A stretch of DNA of 48,533 nt from JBCCCJ01 sp039029315. Lineage in GTDB: Bacteria > Bacteroidota > Bacteroidia > J057. The translations under genes and the position numbers were made by a program. A model generated the notes under the pieces. The model saw only the letters and a list, made by a program, of their open reading frames with translations, ran no database searches and was not told the DNA's origin. Location of the stretch: contig JBCCGK010000089.1 in assembly GCA_039029315.1 (NCBI GenBank), positions 1 through 48,533 of the forward strand, read 5' to 3'. This document shows, one piece after another, positions 14,197-23,816 of the stretch (its first letter is position 1; each line of letters starts with the position of its first letter).

Positions 14197-17100
14197 TTAA
14201 TCAAAAAAAGGTTTAGGTCCATCTATAAAACGTGCAATAATGTCCTCTGGAGCGCTCTGTCGAAAGACCTTTGCCTCCTCAGTTGGGACCAAATCCAAAA
14301 AGGTTGCCAAAATACTCTCGATCACGGCATCTTCCTCAATGTGGCCGCTCATCACAACTTCATTAGCAGGAAAGTGGAAGGTGTCTCCCAATTGTATCAA
14401 TGGGATATTGCTCATGGCTGCGGGGACTACTGCGAAGACCTGATTGGCATTGCCAGTGCGTTGTGCAACATCTGTCAGAATATATCGAAACAACTCGTCC
14501 AGATATATCATTTCATTGTCATCTACATCCCCTTCTTCTGAATAAATACATCGTGTGATTGCTGTAACAAAAGCACCGCGCATGCCTTCTTCTGTGGGGA
14601 TCAAATTGGGTTCTTCTCCCAGGCTGGTCCCAGTCAATCCGAAAATCTGGTGCGACAATTCCTCCACCCTCTCCGACTGATTGGCTTCGACCAAGGGCCG
14701 GAGAAATTCCTGCCCTCCCTTGAAATCCAGCAACAAAATGACTTTTTGTTCAAAAGCAAGTAGGGTTTGGAAGAATTCCGGCCCTCTGATTTCTTCCAGT
14801 GGCACAATTTCTCCCAATCTCGGCTCTAACACATCATTGTAGGTAACAAATGCCCCTTCGGCCTCCGGGTCGAGATTGGTCCCACTGAGGCTTGAGCCAG
14901 CATAGCCAATTCCCGACATCAAGATCATCACAAAATCAAACTGACTTGCCTGTTGCTGAATATTGTGCAGCTCAATCATGATGTTCCTTCTGCTGGCCCG
15001 GGTATTTGTCAAGAGATGAAGATGAACCTTGTGGTAGAGTTTCCCTTCCTGCTCTTCGAAGGTAGAGGCAATTTTCGTGGCATCAGCCACACATACATGA
15101 AGATTCTTTGAAAAAACCGGGTAGTCATCAATGGCTACAATGAGGAGATGCAGATTGGGTTTACGCCCTTCCTGAATCAGGGTCAAATCCCTTCTTGTCG
15201 CATATTGAAATTGCTCCTTGATTGCCTGAATCTGCAAGGCCATTCTCGCCGCCAATTCTTCTACCTCTTTTTGCCGCTCTTCTGCCAGTTCTTTGGCTTT
15301 GATGGCTGCATTGCGCTCGACTTTGATACGTTCCAGATCGCTCTGTTCTTCTCTGAAACTTTCCTTCACAAATGCCAGTTCTTCTTCATTGAGCCAATGA
15401 TCCATTTGTCCATAAATCTTCTCGTAGCGGACTCGATGATCCTCAATCTGGAAGTACCAGTTCCAAGGAAGGGTTTCTTCCAATTGGGGAGGCGCAGGAT
15501 CACGCTCCCACAACAAAAAGGCCAAAGTAGATAGGGAAGATTTCCCACTCTTTTTACTACACAACCACTGCTCGCCAGGATCGGTAATATCCACCTGGAT
15601 TTGCTGGAGTTTGGGATTATTGTCCCACAAAGGTGGTTCCTTCTCCTCCCCTATCTCCTGAGATTCATCTGCTTCCCACTGATGATAATCAACCACAGCC
15701 TCCCAAATCTGCCGTTGCAAGACAAGCGTCTCCCGTTTGAAGTCCTGAATCCAGTTCAAGCAACGGGGCCAGAAGTTGATCAGGGAATCGTGAATCGGTT
15801 CAATAAAGGGTCCCAACTTATCCTTTCCTGGCCGAAGGAGTTGGGCATCGATCAGGATCTCAATCACCGCATCCTTGGTGTCATCCAGGTGATCCGGATA
15901 GTTTAGTTCATCCAGGAAAGGTTTATTGGCATTGTTGGTTGGGATCTTGAGGTATATTTTTCTCCTACTATAACTGCCATCATTGAGCTGGACCATACGC
16001 AAGAGGAGTTTTCGCATAAAATCCTGGTGAGCCGCATCTGGCAGTTGATCATAGACTTGATCTGCATGTTTGCTCAATGCGCCGTGGATGCCTCCCAACT
16101 GATTTTCATAGGCATCCATGGTCAGCAATCGCTTCTCCTTGTCTCGGAGCTCAAACAATTTGTGCATGGCAAAGGACAAGAGCGGCAAAGCTCCCGGTGC
16201 ATAATTGATGTCCTCCAAAATGTCATCCACCATCTCTTCGGACTCAAACTCATAAGCCACTGTCCAGGCAGGTTTGACAATGGCGCGCCGCATATCATCC
16301 AGGCCCATCGGAGGGAGTCGATAGAGAAAGGAAGCTGATTTGTAGGTACCCCAACAGACCTGGCCAAATTCAGACCTCTTCAGTTGCCACTCAAAATCAG
16401 ATCGAATGGTGATGATCAGTTTCAGTTGACTGTTTTGTGCCAGCAACAAATAGTCATGCAAGCGTGTTTCAAACCATTTTTGAGAAGAGCGGGAGGTTCC
16501 TTCAGTGAAAAACTCCTCATATTGATCTATCATCAAAATTTCGGCTTCTTCTCCATCCAAATCAGGAATTTGCTGGAGGGCAATATTGGGTCTGACACCG
16601 GGTCGGAGGATATGCACTTGCTGATAGTCATGCTCTTTTTTCAAATAAGGCAACAAACCTGCTTTGACGGTAGAAGACTTTCCCTGCCCGGAAGGCGCTG
16701 AGACCACCAAAATAGGAGAATGACTCAGTTTGGTTGCCATCTTCAGGATGTCCTCTTCCCGCCCAAAAAAAGTACTGGCATCCTCTCCTTCATAGGTATC
16801 CAGGCCTTTATATGGATTTAGCTCAGGTGCCTTGGACAAATTCAACGGATGCCCCGGATGAAAGAAGATAAACTCCCCCTTGTCATGTTTGCTGAGATTG
16901 AAGATGGCGGGGACTTGCCGTTTGCCATTCTGTTTCTTGGTGGCATCTCCGACGATTTCTCTCAAATAAAGATAAAGTTCAGAGGCTGTGATGACCCCAT
17001 CTCCCCGATTGCCACGCGCTATATCGGCCTGTCCTTCCAGATTGATGGCCTTTTTAAGCGCCCAGGCAAAGGGAGAATTCCAGCCTTCTTCCTCTCTCCC

Positions 17101-17703
17101 ACTCTCTCGCATGCCCAGCGTTTGGTTGTCAATGATGTCTACGGCTTTTTGGTCATGGGCTGTAGAGGTAATGACTTGCCAGGCATTGTGCTCGACAAAG
17201 CGGTAGAATCGCTCTTCATAGAGGGTCTCTGCAAAGTCAAAGACGATATCCCTGAATCCTGTGGACCATTTGAACGCACCAGCAAAGCAACAATCCAAGA
17301 CCAGCAGGCCATGTTTGCAGTCGAGTTCGTTCAGGATGTTGTGCAAATGATCCATGGGGATCAGTGTCTCTGGATTGCCCTGATTGGCGTCTGCGGGTAC
17401 GAGATAGCCTTCAGGATCTTCTTCACTGTCCAGAGCGATGCCATGTCCAGCGAAATAGAAAATGACCCGATCATTGGCTTTGACGAGGATCTTCATTTGC
17501 TCAAAGAGGTCCATCATCTGGGTCCGGGTGGCATCAAAGAGAGCATGCACCTCATATCCATGTGTTTCACCGAACAGTTCTGCCATGTCTTCAGCATCCT
17601 TCACGGCTGTTTTCAGCTGACTGATGCCATTCTGATAAGCATTGATGCCAATGATGAAGGCATAGCTTTTGGTGAAGGGGAGTTGGATCTGGGCGTTGGA
17701 CAT
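14197..17703 (-). CDS. Caspase-like protease / nSTAND ATPase with C-terminal pseudo-caspase domain (paralog B)
   Basis: 1168 residues. The N-terminal caspase fold (14-270) is intact: His87 in FYFAGHG and Cys139 in VLDCCFAG. The nSTAND ATPase spans about 295-760 with P-loop APSGQGKSS (336-344), ILMIDQYEEFF as Walker B, IRSDFEW and EPIHDSLINFWP. A coiled coil runs from about 770 to 845. Residues 852-1110 repeat the caspase plan (LLIVAIDDYP, then L.VCVADATKIA), but the His motif reads LMSGIGYAG with Ile932 and the Cys motif reads LLLDFKGG with Lys995, so this second domain cannot be a protease. A final tail of about 60 residues is acidic and unidentified. The dead domain may be a decoy, dimer partner or inhibitor of caspase folds; that is inference. 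The small ORF at 13985-14191 follows at once. Confidence 0.93.
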   Translation of the reverse strand: MSNAQIQLPFTKSYAFIIGINAYQNGISQLKTAVKDAEDMAELFGETHGYEVHALFDATRTQMMDLFEQMKILVKANDRVIFYFAGHGIALDSEEDPEGYLVPADANQGNPETLIPMDHLHNILNELDCKHGLLVLDCCFAGAFKWSTGFRDIVFDFAETLYEERFYRFVEHNAWQVITSTAHDQKAVDIIDNQTLGMRESGREEEGWNSPFAWALKKAINLEGQADIARGNRGDGVITASELYLYLREIVGDATKKQNGKRQVPAIFNLSKHDKGEFIFFHPGHPLNLSKAPELNPYKGLDTYEGEDASTFFGREEDILKMATKLSHSPILVVSAPSGQGKSSTVKAGLLPYLKKEHDYQQVHILRPGVRPNIALQQIPDLDGEEAEILMIDQYEEFFTEGTSRSSQKWFETRLHDYLLLAQNSQLKLIITIRSDFEWQLKRSEFGQVCWGTYKSASFLYRLPPMGLDDMRRAIVKPAWTVAYEFESEEMVDDILEDINYAPGALPLLSFAMHKLFELRDKEKRLLTMDAYENQLGGIHGALSKHADQVYDQLPDAAHQDFMRKLLLRMVQLNDGSYSRRKIYLKIPTNNANKPFLDELNYPDHLDDTKDAVIEILIDAQLLRPGKDKLGPFIEPIHDSLINFWPRCLNWIQDFKRETLVLQRQIWEAVVDYHQWEADESQEIGEEKEPPLWDNNPKLQQIQVDITDPGEQWLCSKKSGKSSLSTLAFLLWERDPAPPQLEETLPWNWYFQIEDHRVRYEKIYGQMDHWLNEEELAFVKESFREEQSDLERIKVERNAAIKAKELAEERQKEVEELAARMALQIQAIKEQFQYATRRDLTLIQEGRKPNLHLLIVAIDDYPVFSKNLHVCVADATKIASTFEEQEGKLYHKVHLHLLTNTRASRRNIMIELHNIQQQASQFDFVMILMSGIGYAGSSLSGTNLDPEAEGAFVTYNDVLEPRLGEIVPLEEIRGPEFFQTLLAFEQKVILLLDFKGGQEFLRPLVEANQSERVEELSHQIFGLTGTSLGEEPNLIPTEEGMRGAFVTAITRCIYSEEGDVDDNEMIYLDELFRYILTDVAQRTGNANQVFAVVPAAMSNIPLIQLGDTFHFPANEVVMSGHIEEDAVIESILATFLDLVPTEEAKVFRQSAPEDIIARFIDGPKPFFD

Positions 17704-18044
17704 GGGCTTACTGGGTCATCTGCTTGGACTAAATAGTGAATTTTTGGGGATGAACGCAAAGTCAGGAAGACGCGAAGCGGGCAGATAGATTTTTATTTCT
17801 TATTCTTTATGCAATTCAGGTTTGACATTGAATCTATTTACCTGATAGGCAACGCGTTCGGAGGTATGGGGTATGAGGTTTAGGGCTTTGTGCTGAGCAA
17901 TTTCCCTCCTCTTCAACATCTGGCCATATTTCCATATACCATATACCTCTCTCTGAGGCCTATTACACTCCTTTTTCTCCAATTTAACTCCTGATTCGCA
18001 TTCTTTCCATCCCTTTGCGTCTTGACATCTCTGCATTCTTCCAA
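17704..18044. other. Intergenic stretch between caspase paralogs C and B
   Basis: 341 bp with no supported gene. Its two ends carry loosely matching inverted tracts (GAACGCAAAGTCAGGAAGACGCG near 17752 split as two similar halves, and TTTGCGTCTTGACATCTCTG near 18014), as left by old palindromic insertions. A 78-codon open frame on the minus strand (17800-18036) has no recognisable family and biased Lys/Glu content; I do not call it. It must hold the 5' region of paralog B, but no TAnnTTTG box was found. Confidence 0.4.
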
Positions 18045-21000
18045 TCAGAAATTCAGCCCCAGGTCTTCCTTTTCCTGCTCGCTCAATTCGGGAATATCAG
18101 TGGTCTCTTCCAGATATTGAAACCAGACTTCCGGGATGGGCCACATCTGGATCGGCGTATCTTGTGCTGATACAAGGATATAATTCTCATCTGGCGATAT
18201 GCCTAAAAAGCTCGTATGATCTCCCAACTCCCAGCTGGCCAGGCGATCTCCATATGTGTTCCAAAGGTTCAGTGCTTGATGTGTTACAGAAATGAACAAT
18301 TGGCTATTGGAAAACCATTGTATGTTACTAATTCTTTCTTCAGACTGTTCGACGACCATCAGGTTCTCTGCTTCTTCATTCCGCAGAACCATGATGCTTC
18401 TCTGGTTAATGATCCAGGAAACGCTTATCAGCCACTTAGCATCAGGGGAGAACTCAAGCTTCTCCATGCTCATTTGATCCAATTCTTTCAGAACATTGCC
18501 TTCCAGATCCCAGATGCGAGTGATTTCTTCATTTACGATTCCTGAAACTGTGATCAAACGCTGCCCATCAGGAGAGAAGGTAACTTTTTTGAATTCAATG
18601 CCATGATGAGGGACAAACAGGGTTTTTGTCATCTCGATCTGATGACAATCGGATAGGCGAATCAAGAATACCACAGAGGTTCCACCGATAAACAAATATT
18701 CACTCGTAGGCGAGAAACGAATTTCTGTCCGATATCCATTCCTTTTTAAGTCATATGTTTCAAGTAAATCGCCAGCTTTGGATCTTAATTGTGCTTGGGT
18801 ATCCAGGACCATCATGAAATAGGCTGCATTTGAAGAGAATTCACACCTATTCATTTCCTGATATCCCAGGTCAAATTCTTTCCTGACATGTCCCTTATTC
18901 ATCCAAAAAACAGCTTTCTTATTCCAATCTTTGACTACAAAAGATGCCCCATCAGGAGAAAATGTCATGTCCCCATACGCAGTAAACGACTGATCAAGAA
19001 TCATTTTCTCTTTGCCCTCATTCGTCCAGATGGATAGTCTCCCTTTTTCATTCTCAGCTTTCGATAAAACAAGAATATTTTGGCCGTGAGGGATAAAGCT
19101 TGCTTCTGTTACCTCAGAATTGAAATCAGTGATCAGTTCCCCTTTTGTTGTCCACAATTCACAGCGGGATATGTCTCGTCTTGGGACCAATAGTGTTTGG
19201 CTATCCTGAGAAAACTGAACACGAAATCCCTCCGCTTTCGGAAACATTCTGATGGACTCTCCTTCTTTTGACCACAAATGGGAACTATGCCCATAAGCAT
19301 TTGCAAGTAGGAGTTTATGATTGGGAGACCATATAGCCTCCCAGAAAAGATTTTCTTTTCCTCTTACTCCATCGGCTCTTTCGAATCTACTGACCAATCT
19401 CCCCTGAATCGGTAGTGTCCAAACTTTAGCACGCTTATCGGATGAGTGGACCAGGAGGCTTGATCCATCATTAGAGATTTGTATATCAGTCACATCCTTG
19501 GCATGATGATCCAGGGTACAAATTGTCTGACCTGATAGATCAACTTGTTGAATAGCTCCATTTTTCAATACGCCTATGAATCCTTGCCCCTTTGGTAAGA
19601 TCTGAATGTTTTTCTCTTTACTTAGACCATATTTCTCATGTCTCCTATACGGAATCTCATGTCGAAGCAGCACTTCACCTTCCAGGTCTCGAATTTCGTA
19701 GGACTCACTTGTCTGGATTAATATGCATTGATCTTTTGCCAAAAAATTTAAGATGTCAAGGTCAGTTGTGTTATCCTCATGAATGATGGAGCTTTGTTGA
19801 TTTTCTGCCAGATCCCAGAGGATGATGCTTCTCGATACTCCTTCTTCATTCCTTTTTTCTATTTCTACTAACACTTTCTTGCTATCAGATGAGAAGACAG
19901 CGGAAGTTCTACTAAAGGTTTCAGGCTTAGACAAGGTGTATTCATATTCAAGCTTTCCTTCAACAGACCAAATTTGATATTGATTTTCCTTACTGCGGAT
20001 CAGGATCAGTTGGTTGGAAGGCGAAAAACCCTTCGGGCTCTGATCATCTTCCAGTTTCCCTAACTCTATGTGTTGTATCCCCTCAGTCTTCCAAAGATTG
20101 ACAGTCAAATCATCAGAAATGCCCAAAACGTAGCTCCCATCTGGAGAAAAGAAAGCTTTTTGACTATAGATAAAAGTTGGGTGTTCAGAATCCAGCGGAA
20201 GGAGGGAATGGGCCTTTTCGCTTTTAATATCCCACATGATCAGCATAAAGTCCTGCTCAACATCTTGTGAATTCAAAGAATAACCCAACAAAAACCTACT
20301 GTTCGATGCAAATTCAACTCCACCAAAATAACTCGAGTAATACTCATTCTCCTTTTGCCCTGGAAAAGGAATTAGGGTAATGGATTCTTTTTTTAGGGAG
20401 TATAGTTCAGAGTTAGGGACATTATTTGGTCCACGTGTCCTGATCAGTAAATATTTACTATCTGCAGAAAATTGGTTATGATTTGAAGCTCCACCATTGT
20501 TTAAGTCCTTCAGGCGATCACCCTTTATATTCCACAGGCTTAATTCTGCCTCATCTCCAAAATTAGAAGCTTCGATATACAGGAGAAGATATTTACTATT
20601 GGGAGAAAAGAGAATTCTGCTGTCAACTAGCTCATGCTCCCAAGTCCATTCTTTGATCAATCTCCCTTGACTTGTTATCAAGCTGGCTGCAGAGGCATAA
20701 ATAGCGAAAACCAGACTTCCGTCTGGTGAAAGCGTAATGTTTCGAATGTCTCCTTTATCTCTGGGAATATAGGCCGTTGGCACATATACTGGTGGCTTCC
20801 CATCGCGTTGCAATTGATCAAAGCACACATCTGCCAGGGTTTGGGACACCATGGGTTTGGGGGGATCTGGTAAAGTCTTGGCATAGGCTGCCTGCATCAG
20901 CTTGAGGCGGGTGGTGAGCTTCTCCCGTGGGGTTGTCCGGGCTATGGCTGTGATGGCAGCTGCCTCGGCTTCTTTGGTGCGCTTTTCTGCCAATTCCCGC

Positions 21001-23429
21001 GCTTTGATCGCTTCATCTCTCTGCTTGATCGCGCGCTCCAATTCTGTCTGCTGACGTGCGAAGCTTTCCTTCACAAAAGCGACCTCAGCTTCATTGAGCC
21101 AATTGTCCATTTGGGCCAGGACGGCTTCGTAGCGCTTTTGAAGATCTGCTTGCTGGAAGTGCCAGTCCCACTTCTCCAGGATCGCCAATTCCCGATCCGA
21201 GGGATTGTCCTCCCAGAGCAAAAAACTCAATGAGGAGATCGGGGAATCAGGCAATTCCCGTTCGACCAGCCATTCATAACGCGGATCAGTAACGGCAATC
21301 TGGATTTGTTGGAGTTTGGGATTGTTGTTCCAGAGAGAAGAGGGGCGTTTGCCTAATACATCTTCTGTAGCACTTTCTTCACTCTCTTCGAGTTGGTGGT
21401 ATTCCAGCACAGCCTGCCAGATCTGACGCTGAAGCACGATATTTTCTCTGCGAAAGGCTTGAACCCAATTCAGACATCTGGGCCAAAAATTGATCAGGGA
21501 ATCATGTATCGGCTCCACATAAGTTCCCACTTCATCCTTCCCAATCACGATGAGTTGGGTCTCCTCCATCACTTTGAGGACAGCCTCGACTGTTGGGTCC
21601 TGATGATCGGGATAATCCAACTCATCCAGGGCCTTGTCCAAGCGCTTGCTGTCATAGGTCCGATAGACCTTGCGACGGGAATAGCTGCCATCATTGAGCC
21701 GAACCATGCGCAACATGAGTTTGCGCATGAAGTCCTGTTGATCTATGTCTTTCAGACTTGTGAATACGCGGTCGGCATGGGTGCTCAATGCGCCATTGAC
21801 TCCCCCTAATTTCTCAAAATAGGCTTTCTCTGTGAAAAGTCGCTTGCCATAGTCGCGGGATTCATAGAGTTTTTGGAGGGTGAAAGAAAGCAAAGGCAAT
21901 GCGCCCGGAGCATGTTGCACTTCGTCCAGAATGCGTCCAATGAGCTCTTCAGATTCAAAGTCATAAGCAAGCAGATATGCCGGTTGCACCATGGCTTCCC
22001 GAAGTTCTTCCCGCTCCATGGGGGGAAGTCTGTACAAGAAGCGGAGTACATGTTCCTCTTCCCAAAATGCTCGTCCAAATGCCGATTGCTTCATTTGCCA
22101 TTCAAAATCTGATCGCATGGTCAGGATCAGTCTGGTGGCGGGTAGTTTCCGGTGTTGTAGAATGAAGCTATGCAGTTTCCCATAGAAGGCGATCAACAAG
22201 GCTTCCTTTTCGGACCGATCCGCTTCCTCCTGATGAAACATCTCCTCATACTGATCTACAAGGATCAAATGCGGCTCTTCCACATTCAATTGGCCGAGCT
22301 TCGCCCACTTTTTTGACTCCTGATCCGAAGGCCTCAGCATCAGGTATTCCCCTGTCTGATCATGGATCGTTTGTTGCAGAGCAGGAATCAAGCCTGCCAT
22401 TACTGTAGATGATTTTCCCTGACCCGATGGAGCGGAGACCAATAAAATGGGCGTTTTCTCCATCCGGCGAGACATGCTTGCAATGGCTTGTTCCCGCCCG
22501 AAAAACATTTTGCTGTGTTGTTCCTGGGTCTTGTAAGCTTTGAGGCCCTGATAGGGATTTTGATCTGGAGCTTTGGGCAGATTGAGTCGATGTCCCGGCT
22601 CTAAGAAGATAAATTCTCCCTTGCTGTCGTGTTTGCTCAAAGTGAAGATAGCAGGACTCTGCTTGCTGCCTTGTTTCTTGGACTCATCTTCCACCATGCG
22701 GCGAACATAGCTGTACAATTCTGTGGCTGTGATCACCCCATCACTGCGCTTGCCTCTGGCCTCTTTTGCTCTCCCTTTAAGTTTGATCGCTTGTTGGAGG
22801 GCAAAGGCAAAAGGAGAGTTCTTGTTGTCTGTCATGGTGTTTCTTGCTCCAAGATTGTCAGGCTGTATGCCATCCAAAGCTTTCTGATCACTGGCAGAGG
22901 AGGTGATGACTTGCCAGGCTGGATGTTCTACGAAGCGCATGAATCGCTCTTCATATAACTGCTCCTGTTTTTCTCGAATGAACAGACTGCGGTAGCCCGT
23001 GGACCATTTGAAAGAGCCTGCAAAACAACAGTCCAGAATGAGTAGCCCATGTTTACAAGGCAAATTCAGCAAGGCATCATGAAGCAATTTCATGGGCACA
23101 AGCTTGCTTATGCCCTTCGATTCGGCATCCACAGGGACGAGATAGCCTTCGGGATCTTTTTCGCTATCGATGGCGATCCCATGCCCGGCAAAGTAAAAAA
23201 TGACACGATCATTGGCATTGACAATTTTGGGCATATTCGAGAACATCTGTTCCATTTGCTCCTTGGTCGCATCATAGAGTGCATGGATCTGATACTGATG
23301 CTCTCCTTTTAGGAGGGCAGAGATGTCTCTGGCATCCTTGACGGCAGTCTTCAATTTGGAGACATGCTGATACTGATCGTTGCCAATGATGAAAGCATGG
23401 CTGGTAGTGAAGGGAAGCTTGACTGACAT
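18045..23429 (-). CDS. Caspase-like protease / nSTAND ATPase / WD40-like propeller protein (paralog C)
   Basis: 1794 residues, the largest protein of the window. The caspase fold (10-270) has His83 in FYFAGHG and Cys135 in ILDCCFAG. The nSTAND ATPase follows (about 285-760) with P-loop APSGQGKSS, LILVDQYEEMF as Walker B, MRSDFEW and EPIHDSLINFWP. A coiled coil (about 820-860) connects to about 20 propeller strands from about 905 to 1780 with the motif FS(P/S)(D/N)(G/S)..(L/V)L and LW or IWD at blade ends (SPDGSYVLGIS, SPDGQRLITVS, SPDAKWLISVS). Twenty to twenty-one blades would make three seven-bladed propellers. WD40-type propellers are the classic ligand sensors of STAND proteins such as Apaf-1. 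It lies between paralogs D and B on the same strand, with 387 bp and 341 bp gaps. Confidence 0.95.
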   Translation of the reverse strand: MSVKLPFTTSHAFIIGNDQYQHVSKLKTAVKDARDISALLKGEHQYQIHALYDATKEQMEQMFSNMPKIVNANDRVIFYFAGHGIAIDSEKDPEGYLVPVDAESKGISKLVPMKLLHDALLNLPCKHGLLILDCCFAGSFKWSTGYRSLFIREKQEQLYEERFMRFVEHPAWQVITSSASDQKALDGIQPDNLGARNTMTDNKNSPFAFALQQAIKLKGRAKEARGKRSDGVITATELYSYVRRMVEDESKKQGSKQSPAIFTLSKHDSKGEFIFLEPGHRLNLPKAPDQNPYQGLKAYKTQEQHSKMFFGREQAIASMSRRMEKTPILLVSAPSGQGKSSTVMAGLIPALQQTIHDQTGEYLMLRPSDQESKKWAKLGQLNVEEPHLILVDQYEEMFHQEEADRSEKEALLIAFYGKLHSFILQHRKLPATRLILTMRSDFEWQMKQSAFGRAFWEEEHVLRFLYRLPPMEREELREAMVQPAYLLAYDFESEELIGRILDEVQHAPGALPLLSFTLQKLYESRDYGKRLFTEKAYFEKLGGVNGALSTHADRVFTSLKDIDQQDFMRKLMLRMVRLNDGSYSRRKVYRTYDSKRLDKALDELDYPDHQDPTVEAVLKVMEETQLIVIGKDEVGTYVEPIHDSLINFWPRCLNWVQAFRRENIVLQRQIWQAVLEYHQLEESEESATEDVLGKRPSSLWNNNPKLQQIQIAVTDPRYEWLVERELPDSPISSLSFLLWEDNPSDRELAILEKWDWHFQQADLQKRYEAVLAQMDNWLNEAEVAFVKESFARQQTELERAIKQRDEAIKARELAEKRTKEAEAAAITAIARTTPREKLTTRLKLMQAAYAKTLPDPPKPMVSQTLADVCFDQLQRDGKPPVYVPTAYIPRDKGDIRNITLSPDGSLVFAIYASAASLITSQGRLIKEWTWEHELVDSRILFSPNSKYLLLYIEASNFGDEAELSLWNIKGDRLKDLNNGGASNHNQFSADSKYLLIRTRGPNNVPNSELYSLKKESITLIPFPGQKENEYYSSYFGGVEFASNSRFLLGYSLNSQDVEQDFMLIMWDIKSEKAHSLLPLDSEHPTFIYSQKAFFSPDGSYVLGISDDLTVNLWKTEGIQHIELGKLEDDQSPKGFSPSNQLILIRSKENQYQIWSVEGKLEYEYTLSKPETFSRTSAVFSSDSKKVLVEIEKRNEEGVSRSIILWDLAENQQSSIIHEDNTTDLDILNFLAKDQCILIQTSESYEIRDLEGEVLLRHEIPYRRHEKYGLSKEKNIQILPKGQGFIGVLKNGAIQQVDLSGQTICTLDHHAKDVTDIQISNDGSSLLVHSSDKRAKVWTLPIQGRLVSRFERADGVRGKENLFWEAIWSPNHKLLLANAYGHSSHLWSKEGESIRMFPKAEGFRVQFSQDSQTLLVPRRDISRCELWTTKGELITDFNSEVTEASFIPHGQNILVLSKAENEKGRLSIWTNEGKEKMILDQSFTAYGDMTFSPDGASFVVKDWNKKAVFWMNKGHVRKEFDLGYQEMNRCEFSSNAAYFMMVLDTQAQLRSKAGDLLETYDLKRNGYRTEIRFSPTSEYLFIGGTSVVFLIRLSDCHQIEMTKTLFVPHHGIEFKKVTFSPDGQRLITVSGIVNEEITRIWDLEGNVLKELDQMSMEKLEFSPDAKWLISVSWIINQRSIMVLRNEEAENLMVVEQSEERISNIQWFSNSQLFISVTHQALNLWNTYGDRLASWELGDHTSFLGISPDENYILVSAQDTPIQMWPIPEVWFQYLEETTDIPELSEQEKEDLGLNF

Positions 23430-23816
23430 CTCGTTTGAATTCTAAAATGCTGGATTCTGCATAAAAATGGATAAACCCATTTGCTTGTGATCATTTGTGG
23501 TTCTTGTTGTTTTTTGTCATCCGTTTCTATGTCACAAAACCCTAACAGACCTGAGAATGCTTTCTACAAATCCAACAGAAACAATCTCCTGACAAAAGCA
23601 ACCGATTTTTTGTCCGGAGAACAATAATAATATTTCCTTCTTCATTCTCCTGGACAAAATGAGGCAATTGTTTCCAAATATGAATCATATATAGATCACA
23701 AAATCATCACTATCAATTATTTACAACAAATTATACCTATCAAAATGTTTCAACGGATCAGTGAATTTTGAGGAGTATTGCTTTGACATGATCCTGTGTC
23801 AGAATAGGTTCGGGAT
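23430..23816. other. AT-rich intergenic region between paralogs D and C
   Basis: 387 bp without a supported gene. It must hold the control region of paralog C, which starts at 23429. It contains the three-armed inverted repeat at 23585-23659 listed separately; I see no TAnnTTTG box on the minus strand and no intrinsic terminator with a clean T-tract for paralog D. Confidence 0.6.
23585..23659 (-). promoter_or_regulatory. Three-armed inverted repeat upstream of paralog C
   Basis: Arm 1 TCTCCTGACAAAA (23585-23597), arm 2 TTTTGTCCGGAGA (about 23608-23620) in inverted orientation, and arm 3 TTCTCCTGGACAAAA (23645-23659). Arm 2 can pair with arm 1 (short loop) or with arm 3 (loop of about 24), so the two hairpins exclude each other. 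It lies 155 to 230 bp before the start of paralog C. It could be an attenuator or a set of operator half-sites. Confidence 0.45.

Noticed and set aside
17800..18036. 78-codon minus-strand frame between paralogs C and B
   Set aside because: No family, low-complexity Lys/Glu content and palindromic tracts at both ends; more likely remains of a repeat.
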